Assembly: GCA_963579025.1 (NCBI GenBank)
Contig: CAUZFZ010000064.1
Coordinates: forward strand, 1 to 48,587
Length of the DNA stretch: 48,587 nucleotides
DNA from: CAUZFZ01 sp963579025
GTDB lineage: Bacteria; Planctomycetota; Planctomycetia; Planctomycetales; Planctomycetaceae
Direction: 5' to 3'
Shown piece by piece: positions 40,740 to 48,587 of this stretch (position 1 is the stretch's first letter; every line of letters begins with the position of its first letter). The notes beneath the pieces were generated by a model. The model saw nothing but the letters and a program-made list of their open reading frames with translations. It made no database searches and had not been told where the DNA came from. Both the position numbers and the translations under genes were made by a program.

Positions 40740-41327
40740 ATGACCAGCCCCACGTCCATCGGCGACGACCACCGGCACCAGGACGACATGACGTCCGTGC
40801 AACTGGTGGTCTCTCTGTTGTTCTGGGGGCTGCTGCTGGTTGCCGGAGTGCTGTACGGCGTCGTTTCGCTGGCGCCGAAGCTGCTGATCAACGCCGAGTT
40901 AGACGCCCGCTATCTGACGGTGCAGTCGCAACTAGTCGGCCTGGAGCAGCGAGTCACCGAATTGCGTCACATCTCTCTGGCCCTGGAGAACGATCCCCGC
41001 ATTCTGCAGGAACTGGCCCGCATCGATCTGGATGCCGCCAGTCCTGATGAGGAACGCATTCACCTTCCAGCCGAATTGACTCTGCAAAGTCGAGTCGCGG
41101 ACTTCCGATCTAGCGCGCCCGAGGTGACTCGCGCATGGTATCTGCCGATTCTGCGGGCCTTTGTCGAGAACCAGCGTCTGCGTATGACATCGCTGCTGTC
41201 CGCGGCCGCGCTGGTGATTATCGCGTTTCTGTTTCTGCATCCGTCGCAGGCGACTCAGGTACGATCTGGCTGGAATTCAGTCCGCCGATTTACGTCCTGC
41301 GTGACCGGACGATATCGCCAGGGCTGA
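40740..41327 (+). CDS. FtsB/DivIC-like small membrane protein
   Basis: A 195-residue membrane protein with a cytoplasmic tail, a transmembrane helix at about 19-45 (VVSLLFWGLLLVAGVLYGVV), then a coiled coil of about 25 residues (QSQLVGLEQRVTELRHISLA) and the block LENDPRILQELARIDLDAA. This TM, coiled coil and 'NDP..iEeLAR.dL' layout is that of FtsB/DivIC septum-formation initiators. A second hydrophobic segment at about 148-167 is extra to the family. GAGAGG precedes the ATG at 40740. In many bacteria ftsB follows eno, as here. The division role is inferred; a general septal or envelope scaffold is an alternative. Confidence 0.65.
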   Translation: MTSPTSIGDDHRHQDDMTSVQLVVSLLFWGLLLVAGVLYGVVSLAPKLLINAELDARYLTVQSQLVGLEQRVTELRHISLALENDPRILQELARIDLDAASPDEERIHLPAELTLQSRVADFRSSAPEVTRAWYLPILRAFVENQRLRMTSLLSAAALVIIAFLFLHPSQATQVRSGWNSVRRFTSCVTGRYRQG

Positions 41328-41368
41328 TCTCTGCCAGAGAGCCAATGCAATCGGCCGATGATCGGCGA

Positions 41369-42460
41369 TCACATCCCCGGTGGATTAAAGTCGTGCGCGT
41401 GGTCGTCCGGATAATTTGGCCGGACGCCGAACAGCCGCTGGAAAAACCAGCGTGACCTGATCGCCCACACCGCCTGCACACGCATGGAATTCAGCGAGTT
41501 GTAGTCTTCCATGTCCCTGGCTTTCAGGATGCTCATCGAATCCGGCAGGTGCGTGACCTCATACGTCAGCCAGCTCATCTCATCGAACGACAGAGCTTCG
41601 TCGATATCGACCGTTGCCAGCTCCATGAACGGGCACGTCTCCTCGTCCCAGTAAACGTGCGGGTTCAGGACTTCGGGATCCTGATCGTCCTGGTGTTCGA
41701 GTAACTGAAGCTGCAGGCGGTATTTCACCGACCCCTTCGACAGCCGTTCGGCGTACTCGTTCTTGAGGTAGTTGATGCTCCGAGTTTCGCCTGGCAATGT
41801 CCGCTGGTTCGCCAGTTTGGCTGCCGCCGACGGGTCCTTGAAACACTCGTCGACGAACTCCTGAGTCGGTGCGGCACTTTCGACGCCGTCTTCGGGAATC
41901 AGGCGGAATTTGGCGTACCGCAACTTGCCGTCTTTTGCATGCCAGCCGAACGGTGTCTGACTGTGGTAGAACAGTTGTCCGTACGAGGAAGGGTTCCTCC
42001 GAAACGCAGATGCCGCTGCCTTGCGTCCCTGTGGATATCGTTCGTAGTACTTCAGGTATTCAATTCCCTGCTGCTCCTTCCGCGAGAATGCGAAGTGCAG
42101 AAACGTTATTGCGTTCCAGAAGAACGCATAGCGTCCCGTATTCATCTGAACATCGAAGGGCGACTCGAAATTGGTGTCCGCGAACTTGAGCGTGGCGCTG
42201 CGCGCCACGTGCATGGAATCGTCCCAGTAGGCCACGGCTGCGTGACGAAGGCGGCAGGGGAATTCACGCCCGGCCTCGAAAAATTCCGTTTCCGGGAATT
42301 CCGGGTTGTCGGCAATGCGGACTTTTCCCCGACCCGCGGCTCCATTGTTATGCGACATTCGCCGTCGCCGCGTGCCCGATCCCATCGCGACCAGCACAAT
42401 AAACATGCGCGCCGCAAACCACAGTTTGATGCGTCCCCAAAGGCTTCCAGATTGCTTCAT
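41369..42460 (-). CDS. Catalase-like heme protein
   Basis: A 363-residue protein with catalase-fold motifs. An N-terminal hydrophobic segment (LWFAARMFIVLVAM, residues 13-26) suggests a membrane anchor or signal. The distal-histidine block is RLRHAA with H73, then SATLKFADTNFESPFDVQMN as in catalase-related peroxidases, and YGQLFYHSQTPFGWHAKDGK followed by YAKFRLIP. The usual proximal heme tyrosine in RxxxY is not obvious: the nearest is RDMEDYNSLNSMR, one residue too long. Heme binding is therefore likely but catalase activity is uncertain. The start at 42460 follows AGGG. It is the last gene of the minus-strand run 48348-41369 and is convergent with the FtsB-like gene. Confidence 0.7.
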   Translation of the reverse strand: MKQSGSLWGRIKLWFAARMFIVLVAMGSGTRRRRMSHNNGAAGRGKVRIADNPEFPETEFFEAGREFPCRLRHAAVAYWDDSMHVARSATLKFADTNFESPFDVQMNTGRYAFFWNAITFLHFAFSRKEQQGIEYLKYYERYPQGRKAAASAFRRNPSSYGQLFYHSQTPFGWHAKDGKLRYAKFRLIPEDGVESAAPTQEFVDECFKDPSAAAKLANQRTLPGETRSINYLKNEYAERLSKGSVKYRLQLQLLEHQDDQDPEVLNPHVYWDEETCPFMELATVDIDEALSFDEMSWLTYEVTHLPDSMSILKARDMEDYNSLNSMRVQAVWAIRSRWFFQRLFGVRPNYPDDHAHDFNPPGM

Positions 42461-42646
42461 GATGGCCCTGCCGCTGCGGAAGGAAATTCGATTTCGATGC
42501 GTCAACGGAAACAATTTACCCGGGAATGCACAATTAGTCACCCAACCGCGTGTCCGGCATGCATCGGCGTTCTCGTGATTGACGACCACAGAGAAGACCA
42601 ACGACACGCACAGGGAATCGCAAACGGACCAGCGGTCGGCGAGCAA

Positions 42647-43603
42647 TCAGCGGCTGATGATGATCCCGATCAGCGTGCGGAGTTCTTTGTCTCCGTTGAG
42701 ATGCCCCGTGATGCCAACGTGCGGATCGCGGTCCTCGGAATTCAGCAGATTCAGAACCTTGCGATACTCAAACATCTCAGTGCCGTAGTCACGACGAGAG
42801 TATGCCAGTCGAGCCCCTCGCAGTGATTCCTGCCAAGGTTCCAAAGCGTCATCATCGTTCCCGAAGAAGTGGACGATTTCCTCGCGGGCATGTGATCGGC
42901 TCATTTCCGAGACCGTCGGCGGACTCGGGTCGATTAACAGCATTCCCATCGAACCCAGGAACGACAGCCCCAGTGCGCAGTAGAGTAATGCCGGACCGGA
43001 TTTCTTACTGCGTTCGCCTTTCTGTCGGCTCGCGGGTCCCTCTTCGAGACTGAGTTCCGGCAAATGCCCGTCCGCTCCGAGTTCGACCAGCGTGTCACCG
43101 CGGTCCGTAATAAATCGTGCCGTCTGCCGCTTGCGTTTCGCCGACTTCTTACGTTTCCGCTCAGCTTTCGGTTTCTTCTCCTGACGAGGCGGCGGTGGCG
43201 GAGCATCGACAGTATCGGTCGCTGCTGAGACTTCCGATGCCTGTGCCTCGCCATCCCGCTCCTCGGCTGTTCGACGGGCGGCGCCGTTGCCCCCGGAATC
43301 GAGCGGCGCTTCGTAACTGAATTGACAGGACGTGCGGCGACCAAACTGCAATCGCGCATCCGCAGGCAGCCAGACCCATTTCTCCGCGGGAATATCACTG
43401 CCATCGACCAGCACGTCCGCGTCTTCCGGACGATAGATCGCGTACCGCCCGTTCTTGTGCAGCAGGCTGGCCTGATGCTCATCGATCGACGCGTCATCCA
43501 GCACGATCTGATTGTCCGGACCACGACCAACATGCACGAGCTCATCCTCGGGCTCGAACACTTTGCCCCGTTCAGGGCCAGTCGTGACAACGATTCGAAA
43601 CAT
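42647..43603 (-). CDS. FHA-domain membrane protein
   Basis: A 318-residue protein. Residues 1-100 form a forkhead-associated domain that binds phosphothreonine peptides: VGRGPDNQIVLDD (G26, R27), SIDEHQASLL with S39 and H43, then VLVDGSDIPAEKWVWLP. A long basic, Pro-rich linker (PPPPPRQEKKPKAERKRKKS) follows, then a transmembrane helix at about 205-224 (LLYCALGLSFLGSMGMLL) and a short extracytoplasmic tail rich in charged residues. FHA domains usually partner with Ser/Thr kinases; none is in the window. The ATG at 43603 is the first in-frame start. It is upstream of the catalase-like gene by 186 bp and downstream of a hairpin-filled gap. Confidence 0.85.
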   Translation of the reverse strand: MFRIVVTTGPERGKVFEPEDELVHVGRGPDNQIVLDDASIDEHQASLLHKNGRYAIYRPEDADVLVDGSDIPAEKWVWLPADARLQFGRRTSCQFSYEAPLDSGGNGAARRTAEERDGEAQASEVSAATDTVDAPPPPPRQEKKPKAERKRKKSAKRKRQTARFITDRGDTLVELGADGHLPELSLEEGPASRQKGERSKKSGPALLYCALGLSFLGSMGMLLIDPSPPTVSEMSRSHAREEIVHFFGNDDDALEPWQESLRGARLAYSRRDYGTEMFEYRKVLNLLNSEDRDPHVGITGHLNGDKELRTLIGIIISR

Positions 43604-43648
43604 GGAATCTCATCTCAGGAATAGTCCCGAAATAACTTCCCGGAATTG

Positions 43649-43704
43649 TGAGCCGTAGGCGCTAGCCTCGGGCGCACGGGCCCGAGGCTAGCGCCTGCGG
43701 CTCA
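43649..43704. repeat. 24-bp-stem hairpin with GGCGCTAGCC core
   Basis: Arms 43649-43672 and 43681-43704 pair at 23 of 24 positions. The TGAGCCG...GGCGCTAGCC core is shared with the inner hairpin of the MITE copies at 32976 and 37135, so the three may descend from one palindromic family. Confidence 0.8.
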
Positions 43705-43776
43705 GAGGTCTCGCGGATTCCAGATCGGGAATTTATTTGAGGCCCGTTCATAACCCGGACGAGCCGGAACCAAGTG

Positions 43777-43828
43777 GTAGCGAAACTCGCCAAGAGTTTC
43801 GGCCGAAAGTCTTGGCGACTTTCGCTAC
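43777..43828. repeat. GTAGCCGAA-type hairpin repeat, copy 3
   Basis: GTAGCGAAACTCGCCAAGAG pairs with its complement across a central GGCC, with two mismatches in 24. Variant of the family at 13890 and 38328. Confidence 0.75.
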
Positions 43829-43833
43829 TTCAG

Positions 43834-43860
43834 AAATCCTGCGCGTTTTGCGCAGGATTT
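43834..43860. terminator. 11-bp perfect stem-loop
   Basis: AAATCCTGCGC (43834-43844), loop GTTTT, GCGCAGGATTT (43850-43860). A candidate terminator for the WD40 gene on the minus strand. Confidence 0.5.
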
Positions 43861-43874
43861 CACGGATAAGAGAC

Positions 43875-43911
43875 CAAGTAGTCACGGTCGCCAGACCGTG
43901 AGAACCACTTG
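43875..43911. terminator. Hairpin after the WD40 gene
   Basis: CAAGTAGTCACGGTC pairs with GACCGTG...ACCACTTG over a GCCA loop with a 3-base bulge. It lies about 100 bp downstream of the minus-strand stop at 44011. Confidence 0.4.
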
Positions 43912-44010
43912 CCCGGACAGGGCAACAAGAACAGCGACCACTCGTTCATTCGAACCGATCAGCCGGGCGATGACAACGCCTCGCCGGAGACGGAACGAAC
44001 GCACAGAAGA

Positions 44011-45018
44011 TTACGGTTCCGACAAACCGTCTGAACTGGAAAGACGCCAAACGTCGATCGAATCGCCACCGGATACGGTCAGGATTCTCTCGGACGCGGA
44101 TTCGACGGTCAGTGCGTGAACGGGCCGTCTGGTATCGAATTGCGTTACCAGTTCCGCGGCTGAATCCGACACGCGCCAAACGCGGACGAGTCCGTCCCAA
44201 CTTCCCGTCACAATGAAATCACTGACCCAGGCAAGCCCCGATACGGCGTCCGGCTGGTCAAACTTGACCAGGACTTTTCGACTCGTTGGATCCCAGATAC
44301 GAATCTCGCCGTCCCAGTCCGCCGAAGCCATGCGGCCGCCATCCGGCGACAGAACAAGCACGGGAATCTCAGCCTGATGCTCCGTGCGAGTTTCGGACAC
44401 ACGCTCCGCCTCGAGATCATGCCAGATGATCCTGCCTTCTGTTCCGGCGGTGATCAGCGTCGCGTTTCTGTCCGACAGTATCAGCGCTTTGATTCCGCGA
44501 TGACCGGACTTGCGGGTTCGCGTTCCCGTCTCATCGATCGTCACCAGGCGACCGTCCGCCAGGCCCAGGATCATCTGCACGGACGAATCGACCGGTCGAA
44601 ACGCTGCGCACGTCATCGCGACGGAAGCGGGCAGACTTTCAACAAGTTCGACCGCTTCAAATTCGGGAAGCTGCCAGGCCTGCAACAGACCCGTCCGATC
44701 ACCGGACATCAGCAGTTCGTCGGATACGAACGCGAGCATCGTCAGCGGCGCTTCGCCACCCGAATCGATCCACTCGACGCGGTCGCCGATACGATGCGCG
44801 ATGACAACCTGGCCCAGGGCAGTGCCGGCAGCGGTGTACCGTCCGTCCGGGCTGTGAACGAGCAGCGAAAGTTGGTCGACCGGCGTGGCCAGACTCTCGA
44901 CAAATTCATCCGCGACTGGTGAACGCGTCGCAATGAACGCAAAACCGACGGCCAGAAGCACGACGATTACGATGGCCGCCGTCAAAAGAGAACGGTTGAT
45001 TCTTCTGGAGCGAGACAC
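44011..45018 (-). CDS. Membrane-anchored WD40 propeller protein
   Basis: A 335-residue protein with an N-terminal transmembrane anchor (residues 11-31, LLTAAIVIVVLLAVGFAFIA) and a WD40 beta-propeller. Repeats are recognisable as SLLVHSPDGRYTAAGTALGQ, LVLSPDGGRMASADWDGEI with IWDPTSRK, LAWVSDFIVTGSWDGLVRVW and LTVSGGDSIDVWRL, giving about seven blades. Such propellers hold protein complexes together. Start is GTG at 45018. It lies 48 bp downstream of the YCF48 gene on the same strand, so the two are likely co-transcribed. No kinase or protease domain is attached. Confidence 0.85.
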   Translation of the reverse strand: MSRSRRINRSLLTAAIVIVVLLAVGFAFIATRSPVADEFVESLATPVDQLSLLVHSPDGRYTAAGTALGQVVIAHRIGDRVEWIDSGGEAPLTMLAFVSDELLMSGDRTGLLQAWQLPEFEAVELVESLPASVAMTCAAFRPVDSSVQMILGLADGRLVTIDETGTRTRKSGHRGIKALILSDRNATLITAGTEGRIIWHDLEAERVSETRTEHQAEIPVLVLSPDGGRMASADWDGEIRIWDPTSRKVLVKFDQPDAVSGLAWVSDFIVTGSWDGLVRVWRVSDSAAELVTQFDTRRPVHALTVESASERILTVSGGDSIDVWRLSSSDGLSEP

Positions 45019-45066
45019 CGGGATTCTCTGAGTGGTGAGATTTGGAACGGACCGCCTGCATCTAAC

Positions 45067-48000
45067 TCAACGAAACTGAATCAGCCCGAACGACCCGGGC
45101 TGGGATGCTTCGCCGGCCGGATGCACCCAGCTCTGCCAGCCGACGTGTGGAGTTGTACGCACGATCGAAACGGCCCACGCGGTTTCGCGGCCTGGCGGCT
45201 GCCATGTCAATTCACTGAAGGGGATCGCCATCTCCAGCCGCCAGTGACTCGCGTCACCAGTCACAGCGACCGCCAGCTTCGGGTTCCAGCCGGCATCGTC
45301 CCAGCACGACTCCGACACGTGGCCACGTTGATCGACCTCGATGCGGTACGCCGTGCTGTAGTCGCGATCCAGATCCAGTTCGATCCGGACTCGGTCAAAA
45401 CCCGACAGGTCCGCGTCGTGTTTGCGGCCTGAGTATTGTGGCCCGTCGGTTGGCACTCCGTCCGCTCGTGGAAAACTGGCGGCCACGAACAGGAACTGAT
45501 CATCGTTCGCGATCTGCGCGAACGCGTACGCGTCGCGCGTCCTGACGCCAGCCACCTGGCCGGTCGCGGAACGGGATGTCGAAGTCAGCCTGATCTCCCG
45601 GGCGTCGCGCCAGCATTCGTCGTCGAGCGATCCGTCAAGAAACGGACGCGTCTGCGCCCAGGTCGCAGAGGACAAATGCGGCGGGTTCTGGTCGGCCGGA
45701 TTCGACAGCCACAGTTCGCCGTTCGCCAGACGTCCAATCGGATCGTCGGTGTCGAGTGTCATCAGGCGCCGATAAATTGTCGCGGCCGGTTGTGCGTACC
45801 CCTGCCGTCGGAGTACGGACGCCAGTGGCCAGGTGACTTCGTGCGTGCGGTACGCCTGTGGAATTCGCTTCCGCATCAGCCGCCCCATTTGCAACGCCTG
45901 CCGCTGCCAGAACGTCATGGCCGCCTGCTGCCACACACGCGAATCCTGTTGCGGCAGCCGGCTGACCTGATCGGGACCTGGCAATGGATCGTCGGCCAGT
46001 TCACGCGCCAGTCGCACAGGGTCGTCCTGCAGACGCCGCGTCGCGGCCAGCATCCGATCGACCCGGCCCGAGATAGCCTGCCGGCTGGTTGCCTGTTGCC
46101 GGGCATCAAGCTGGACTCCTCGACTGCGTTGCCAGGCCATTTCGTCACTACTCCACAAATGCGTCAGCCAAAGCATCGCCTCCGCCGCAACCGGCTCTTC
46201 CGGAAACAGCTCGATCACTTCGATCATCGCCGCTTCGGCCAGATCCCACTGCTGTCGGCGTCGGTAGTCATTGGCCAGGTGGACGATCTGCAACGCCGCC
46301 TGATCATTCGGCAGATCGCGAAACTCGCGACGAATCTCGGCGATCAGTTGTGCGCCCCGCTGCGGTTCGTTGAGCATTTTCTGAGCGATGCCGCGGAAGT
46401 TCTTCTGCCTGGTCGCGAGTGCCAGTTGCCGTTGAAAGTCATTGTCGTTCGTCGCCAGAGTCGGCCGCCGAGCGTCCGATCCGCTCGGTACTGAAATGCC
46501 GGCAAACAGGTTTCGATTCGCCGCAACGGCAACCAGTGTGAATTGATCCGTTTTGCTCTCCAGTGGCCAGAAGCGTTCGGTTTGTGGATTGGCCAACGGT
46601 CCATCAATCAACTTTGCGCGACCACTGCCGGCCAGTATCTCGACGGGCACCGCATGCCGACGCAGAATCTCGTACGGCTCAACGGAAACTTCCGAACTTC
46701 GCGGCAACGTTTGTGCCTCATCCGCTGGTGCGTACCAGCCATCTGTAACGATTCTCGAAACCTTCCACGGCGACAGGCCGGCGAGTTCCGATTGCTCGAT
46801 CATGCTGGTCGAGTCTGCCGCCTCCCGGACAGCCTGCTGCACGGCATCGAAGATCAGACGCGCGGTCGCGTTGCCTGGCTCCGGTGCTTCAACAACGACC
46901 AGATCTGGGCGCCACATGCGGAGGGATGCCACCAGATTGGAGATGACGACTTCCCTCAGCCGACCTTCCGTGTGCCTCTGCCATTCAGCAGTCAGGCGGT
47001 CGATATCCGTATCGATTTCCGGCAAAGCCAGCGGCAATCGCCACCCGACGGATGCCGCGGAACCGCCGACCGTCGTGACTGAGTCGGACAGGCAGCGTTC
47101 CAGAGCCAGGTCCGTGCCCTCGGCGAGATCGCGTCGAGGCACGACAACGGCCACGGATCGCAGGCCAGCATCGCCGCCGTATTTCGCCAGCATGCCAAAC
47201 GGAATTTTCTCCGCACGGGTGTGTATCGCCAGCAGTGCGGCTCGGCGCGAATTCCCGCGAGCAGCGAGCCACGTCTGTCCGCCATCTTCGGTCCGCAGGA
47301 TCATCCCCAGCGCACCCGTTGCCCAACCGTGCGTCGGAGTGCTGAAGCTGAGCGCGTGAATCGGCACGGTCTGTCCCGTGGGGTGACTCGACCATGTCCG
47401 TCCACCATCCGGTGAATGCCAGATGCTGCCGCCCGGTTTTCCGGCGATCCAGACGGAATCATTCACAGTCGCCACGGCCGAAAAGTCAGTGAACATCGAC
47501 AGTGGAGTCGGTAGATCTCGTGGAGGCGGCTCCCATGTCACGCCGCCATTCGACGTCTTCAGAACGAGCGCTCCATCTCCCACGGCCCAGCCGGTCAGGC
47601 CGTCACTCAGCGCCACGGCTCTGACAGCTCGCAGGCTGCCGGAGCCCGTTCGTGGTGGACCCACATTTGTCCCCGCGACCAGTGAGATGCGACCACGCGG
47701 CCCCACGGCAACGCCGTCATGGAATTCGGTAAATGCCGCCGCATGCCAGCCAGCGGTCGGGACTCCAGGAGCGGCCAGCCAGGTCTCACCACCGTCTTCG
47801 GTGATCAGCACGCCCGTCGGAAACTCGGCCGAGGCTTCGCCGATCGCAATCCCCTCGTTTGCACCAAAGAACCGGACAAACTCCAGCGGAGGCAGTCGAG
47901 AGCCCTCGCCCAGAATCTGCCACGATTTGCCGGCGTCGGTCGTCTTGAGCAGCACTCCGTAACCGACCCGAGTAAACGGTTTCGTCCCGCGACCGGCGAT

Positions 48001-48348
48001 CCATGCAATCTGACTCGTTCCGGCAATTTGCCCGCCACCGAGACGCCGGACCATGAAACACACGCTCCGCAGAGAACAGTCCGCCGGCACCGGCACGTTC
48101 AGCAGTTCCCATGAGCGTCCGCTGTCGGGCGACTTCCATGCCGTCGCGTGGTCGCCGACCGCCCAGCCGACCGTTGTCCCGACAAATGCCACGTCGCGGA
48201 GCGCGGCATCATCTTTCCACGGGTGAACTGCAACTGGTCCACGTTGCCTTTTGGTCTGCGACGCGACAACGGTCGGGTCCGTCAGCAGCATGACGAGCAC
48301 AGCAGGCAGCACGACAAGAAACTGGCTGGAGCGGCAGACCGGTTTCAT
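45067..48348 (-). CDS. YCF48 propeller / degenerate PIG-L / CBM9-like protein
   Basis: A 1093-residue exported protein with a signal peptide at 1-30 (FLVVLPAVLVMLLTDPTVVAS). Residues about 40-365 form a YCF48/BNR-type propeller with repeated 'GWAVG....L.T.DGG.TW' units (WKSPDSGRSWELL, LITEDGGETWLAA, LRTEDGGQTWLAA). Residues about 370-560 resemble a PIG-L/LmbE deacetylase in layout (LLAIHTRAEKIPFGMLAKYG ... RMWRPDLVVVEAP), but the zinc motif HPDDE is missing, so it is probably inactive. A helical TPR-like stretch runs from about 700 to 880. The last 190 residues (LDGSLDDECWRDAREI ... WRLEMAIPFSELTW) resemble carbohydrate-binding family 9 or DOMON-like modules. GGAG supports the ATG at 48348. 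The overall role is unknown; surface sugar binding is inferred. Confidence 0.8.
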   Translation of the reverse strand: MKPVCRSSQFLVVLPAVLVMLLTDPTVVASQTKRQRGPVAVHPWKDDAALRDVAFVGTTVGWAVGDHATAWKSPDSGRSWELLNVPVPADCSLRSVCFMVRRLGGGQIAGTSQIAWIAGRGTKPFTRVGYGVLLKTTDAGKSWQILGEGSRLPPLEFVRFFGANEGIAIGEASAEFPTGVLITEDGGETWLAAPGVPTAGWHAAAFTEFHDGVAVGPRGRISLVAGTNVGPPRTGSGSLRAVRAVALSDGLTGWAVGDGALVLKTSNGGVTWEPPPRDLPTPLSMFTDFSAVATVNDSVWIAGKPGGSIWHSPDGGRTWSSHPTGQTVPIHALSFSTPTHGWATGALGMILRTEDGGQTWLAARGNSRRAALLAIHTRAEKIPFGMLAKYGGDAGLRSVAVVVPRRDLAEGTDLALERCLSDSVTTVGGSAASVGWRLPLALPEIDTDIDRLTAEWQRHTEGRLREVVISNLVASLRMWRPDLVVVEAPEPGNATARLIFDAVQQAVREAADSTSMIEQSELAGLSPWKVSRIVTDGWYAPADEAQTLPRSSEVSVEPYEILRRHAVPVEILAGSGRAKLIDGPLANPQTERFWPLESKTDQFTLVAVAANRNLFAGISVPSGSDARRPTLATNDNDFQRQLALATRQKNFRGIAQKMLNEPQRGAQLIAEIRREFRDLPNDQAALQIVHLANDYRRRQQWDLAEAAMIEVIELFPEEPVAAEAMLWLTHLWSSDEMAWQRSRGVQLDARQQATSRQAISGRVDRMLAATRRLQDDPVRLARELADDPLPGPDQVSRLPQQDSRVWQQAAMTFWQRQALQMGRLMRKRIPQAYRTHEVTWPLASVLRRQGYAQPAATIYRRLMTLDTDDPIGRLANGELWLSNPADQNPPHLSSATWAQTRPFLDGSLDDECWRDAREIRLTSTSRSATGQVAGVRTRDAYAFAQIANDDQFLFVAASFPRADGVPTDGPQYSGRKHDADLSGFDRVRIELDLDRDYSTAYRIEVDQRGHVSESCWDDAGWNPKLAVAVTGDASHWRLEMAIPFSELTWQPPGRETAWAVSIVRTTPHVGWQSWVHPAGEASQPGSFGLIQFR

Positions 48349-48490
48349 CCATGATCTCCGGGCCGGGGTCGGTCGAATCAACTCGCCGCATGTTACGGAC
48401 TTGCCCCGACACCTCCGATATCGGTTTAACGCAACGCCATGGCCTGCATTCGCCTCGGTTGGCAACGCCGTTAAGAATTTTCAGAGCCTC

Positions 48491-48587
48491 GTTCCCGGGC
48501 TCTGCCCTGGAACGCACGGCTTTCGAGGCTCCGCCTCGCAGTGACGGGCGTGAGGCGGAGCCTCACAGTCAGTGCGTTCCAAGGCAG
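48491..48587. repeat. Compound palindromic repeat at the window edge
   Basis: GTTCCCGGGC/GCCCTGGAAC (48491-48513) is a hairpin, and the right part carries GAGGCTCCGCCTC (48525-48537) facing its exact complement (48552-48564), enclosed by CTGCCCTGGAACGCA and its near-complement reaching the last base. It is of a type I recall as a common dispersed repeat of Planctomycetes. It may continue beyond the window. Confidence 0.75.

Larger units (their letters stand above)
43604..44010. other. 407-bp hairpin island
   Basis: The space between the WD40 and FHA genes holds four consecutive stem-loops of at least three kinds (listed separately) within 265 bp and no credible gene. Confidence 0.6.

Overview
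The window reads as a chromosomal segment of a Planctomycete, most likely of the Planctomycetaceae/Pirellula-type lineages. The evidence is the gene content: two PSCyt1/PSD1 cytochrome-like proteins (DUF1549/DUF1553) each paired with a DUF1501 protein, a formylglycine sulfatase, very large PQQ-propeller and RTX-type secreted proteins, a giant protein with the planctomycete N-terminal motif ending LECLEQRLVLA, and intergenic spaces packed with long perfect or near-perfect hairpin repeats. The assignment is inferred from family knowledge; there is no rRNA gene here to confirm it. I saw no tRNA that folds properly, no CRISPR array and no full-length insertion sequence.

Layout. 1-490: a decayed zinc alcohol dehydrogenase remnant on the minus strand. 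489-3377: a secreted sulfatase fused to a PhoD-like phosphatase. 3489-4778: a secreted protein of unknown function with an NTR-like domain, on the minus strand. 5028-13857: two consecutive PSD1 + DUF1501 pairs, co-oriented and nearly contiguous, followed at 13990 by an enolase-superfamily sugar-acid dehydratase/racemase-type enzyme. Together with the sulfatase this looks like a polysaccharide (probably sulfated glycan) utilisation region. 15086-19502 (minus): XdhC/CoxI-type accessory protein, short-chain dehydrogenase, and a trypsin-like protease fused to a SirB1-like domain. 19764-24563: a 1599-residue PQQ-propeller/TPR protein. 24579-29627 (minus): a 1682-residue RTX/beta-helix surface protein.

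30064-39048 (all minus): Gfo/Idh/MocA oxidoreductase, UDP-GlcNAc 2-epimerase (wecB), GT4 glycosyltransferase, a GAF-containing sigma-54 activator, a lipoprotein, mannose-6-phosphate isomerase (manA) and a secreted thioredoxin-like protein. This is a surface-glycan and envelope neighbourhood. Two inverted copies of a 130-bp palindromic MITE-like element bracket the glycosyltransferase-regulator-lipoprotein segment.

39376-41327 (plus): enolase (eno) followed, after a strong terminator hairpin, by a small FtsB/DivIC-like membrane protein; the eno-ftsB order is the one found in many FtsZ-using bacteria. 41369-48348 (all minus): catalase-like heme protein, FHA-domain membrane protein, membrane-anchored WD40 protein, and a 1093-residue YCF48-propeller protein with a degenerate PIG-L-like domain and a CBM9-like C terminus. 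The window ends inside a nested palindromic repeat.

The most unusual items are the sulfatase-PhoD fusion, the paired PSD1 proteins carrying different glycan-binding-like inserts, the protease-SirB1 fusion, the inverted MITE pair, and the eno-ftsB-like synteny in a lineage known for lacking FtsZ.
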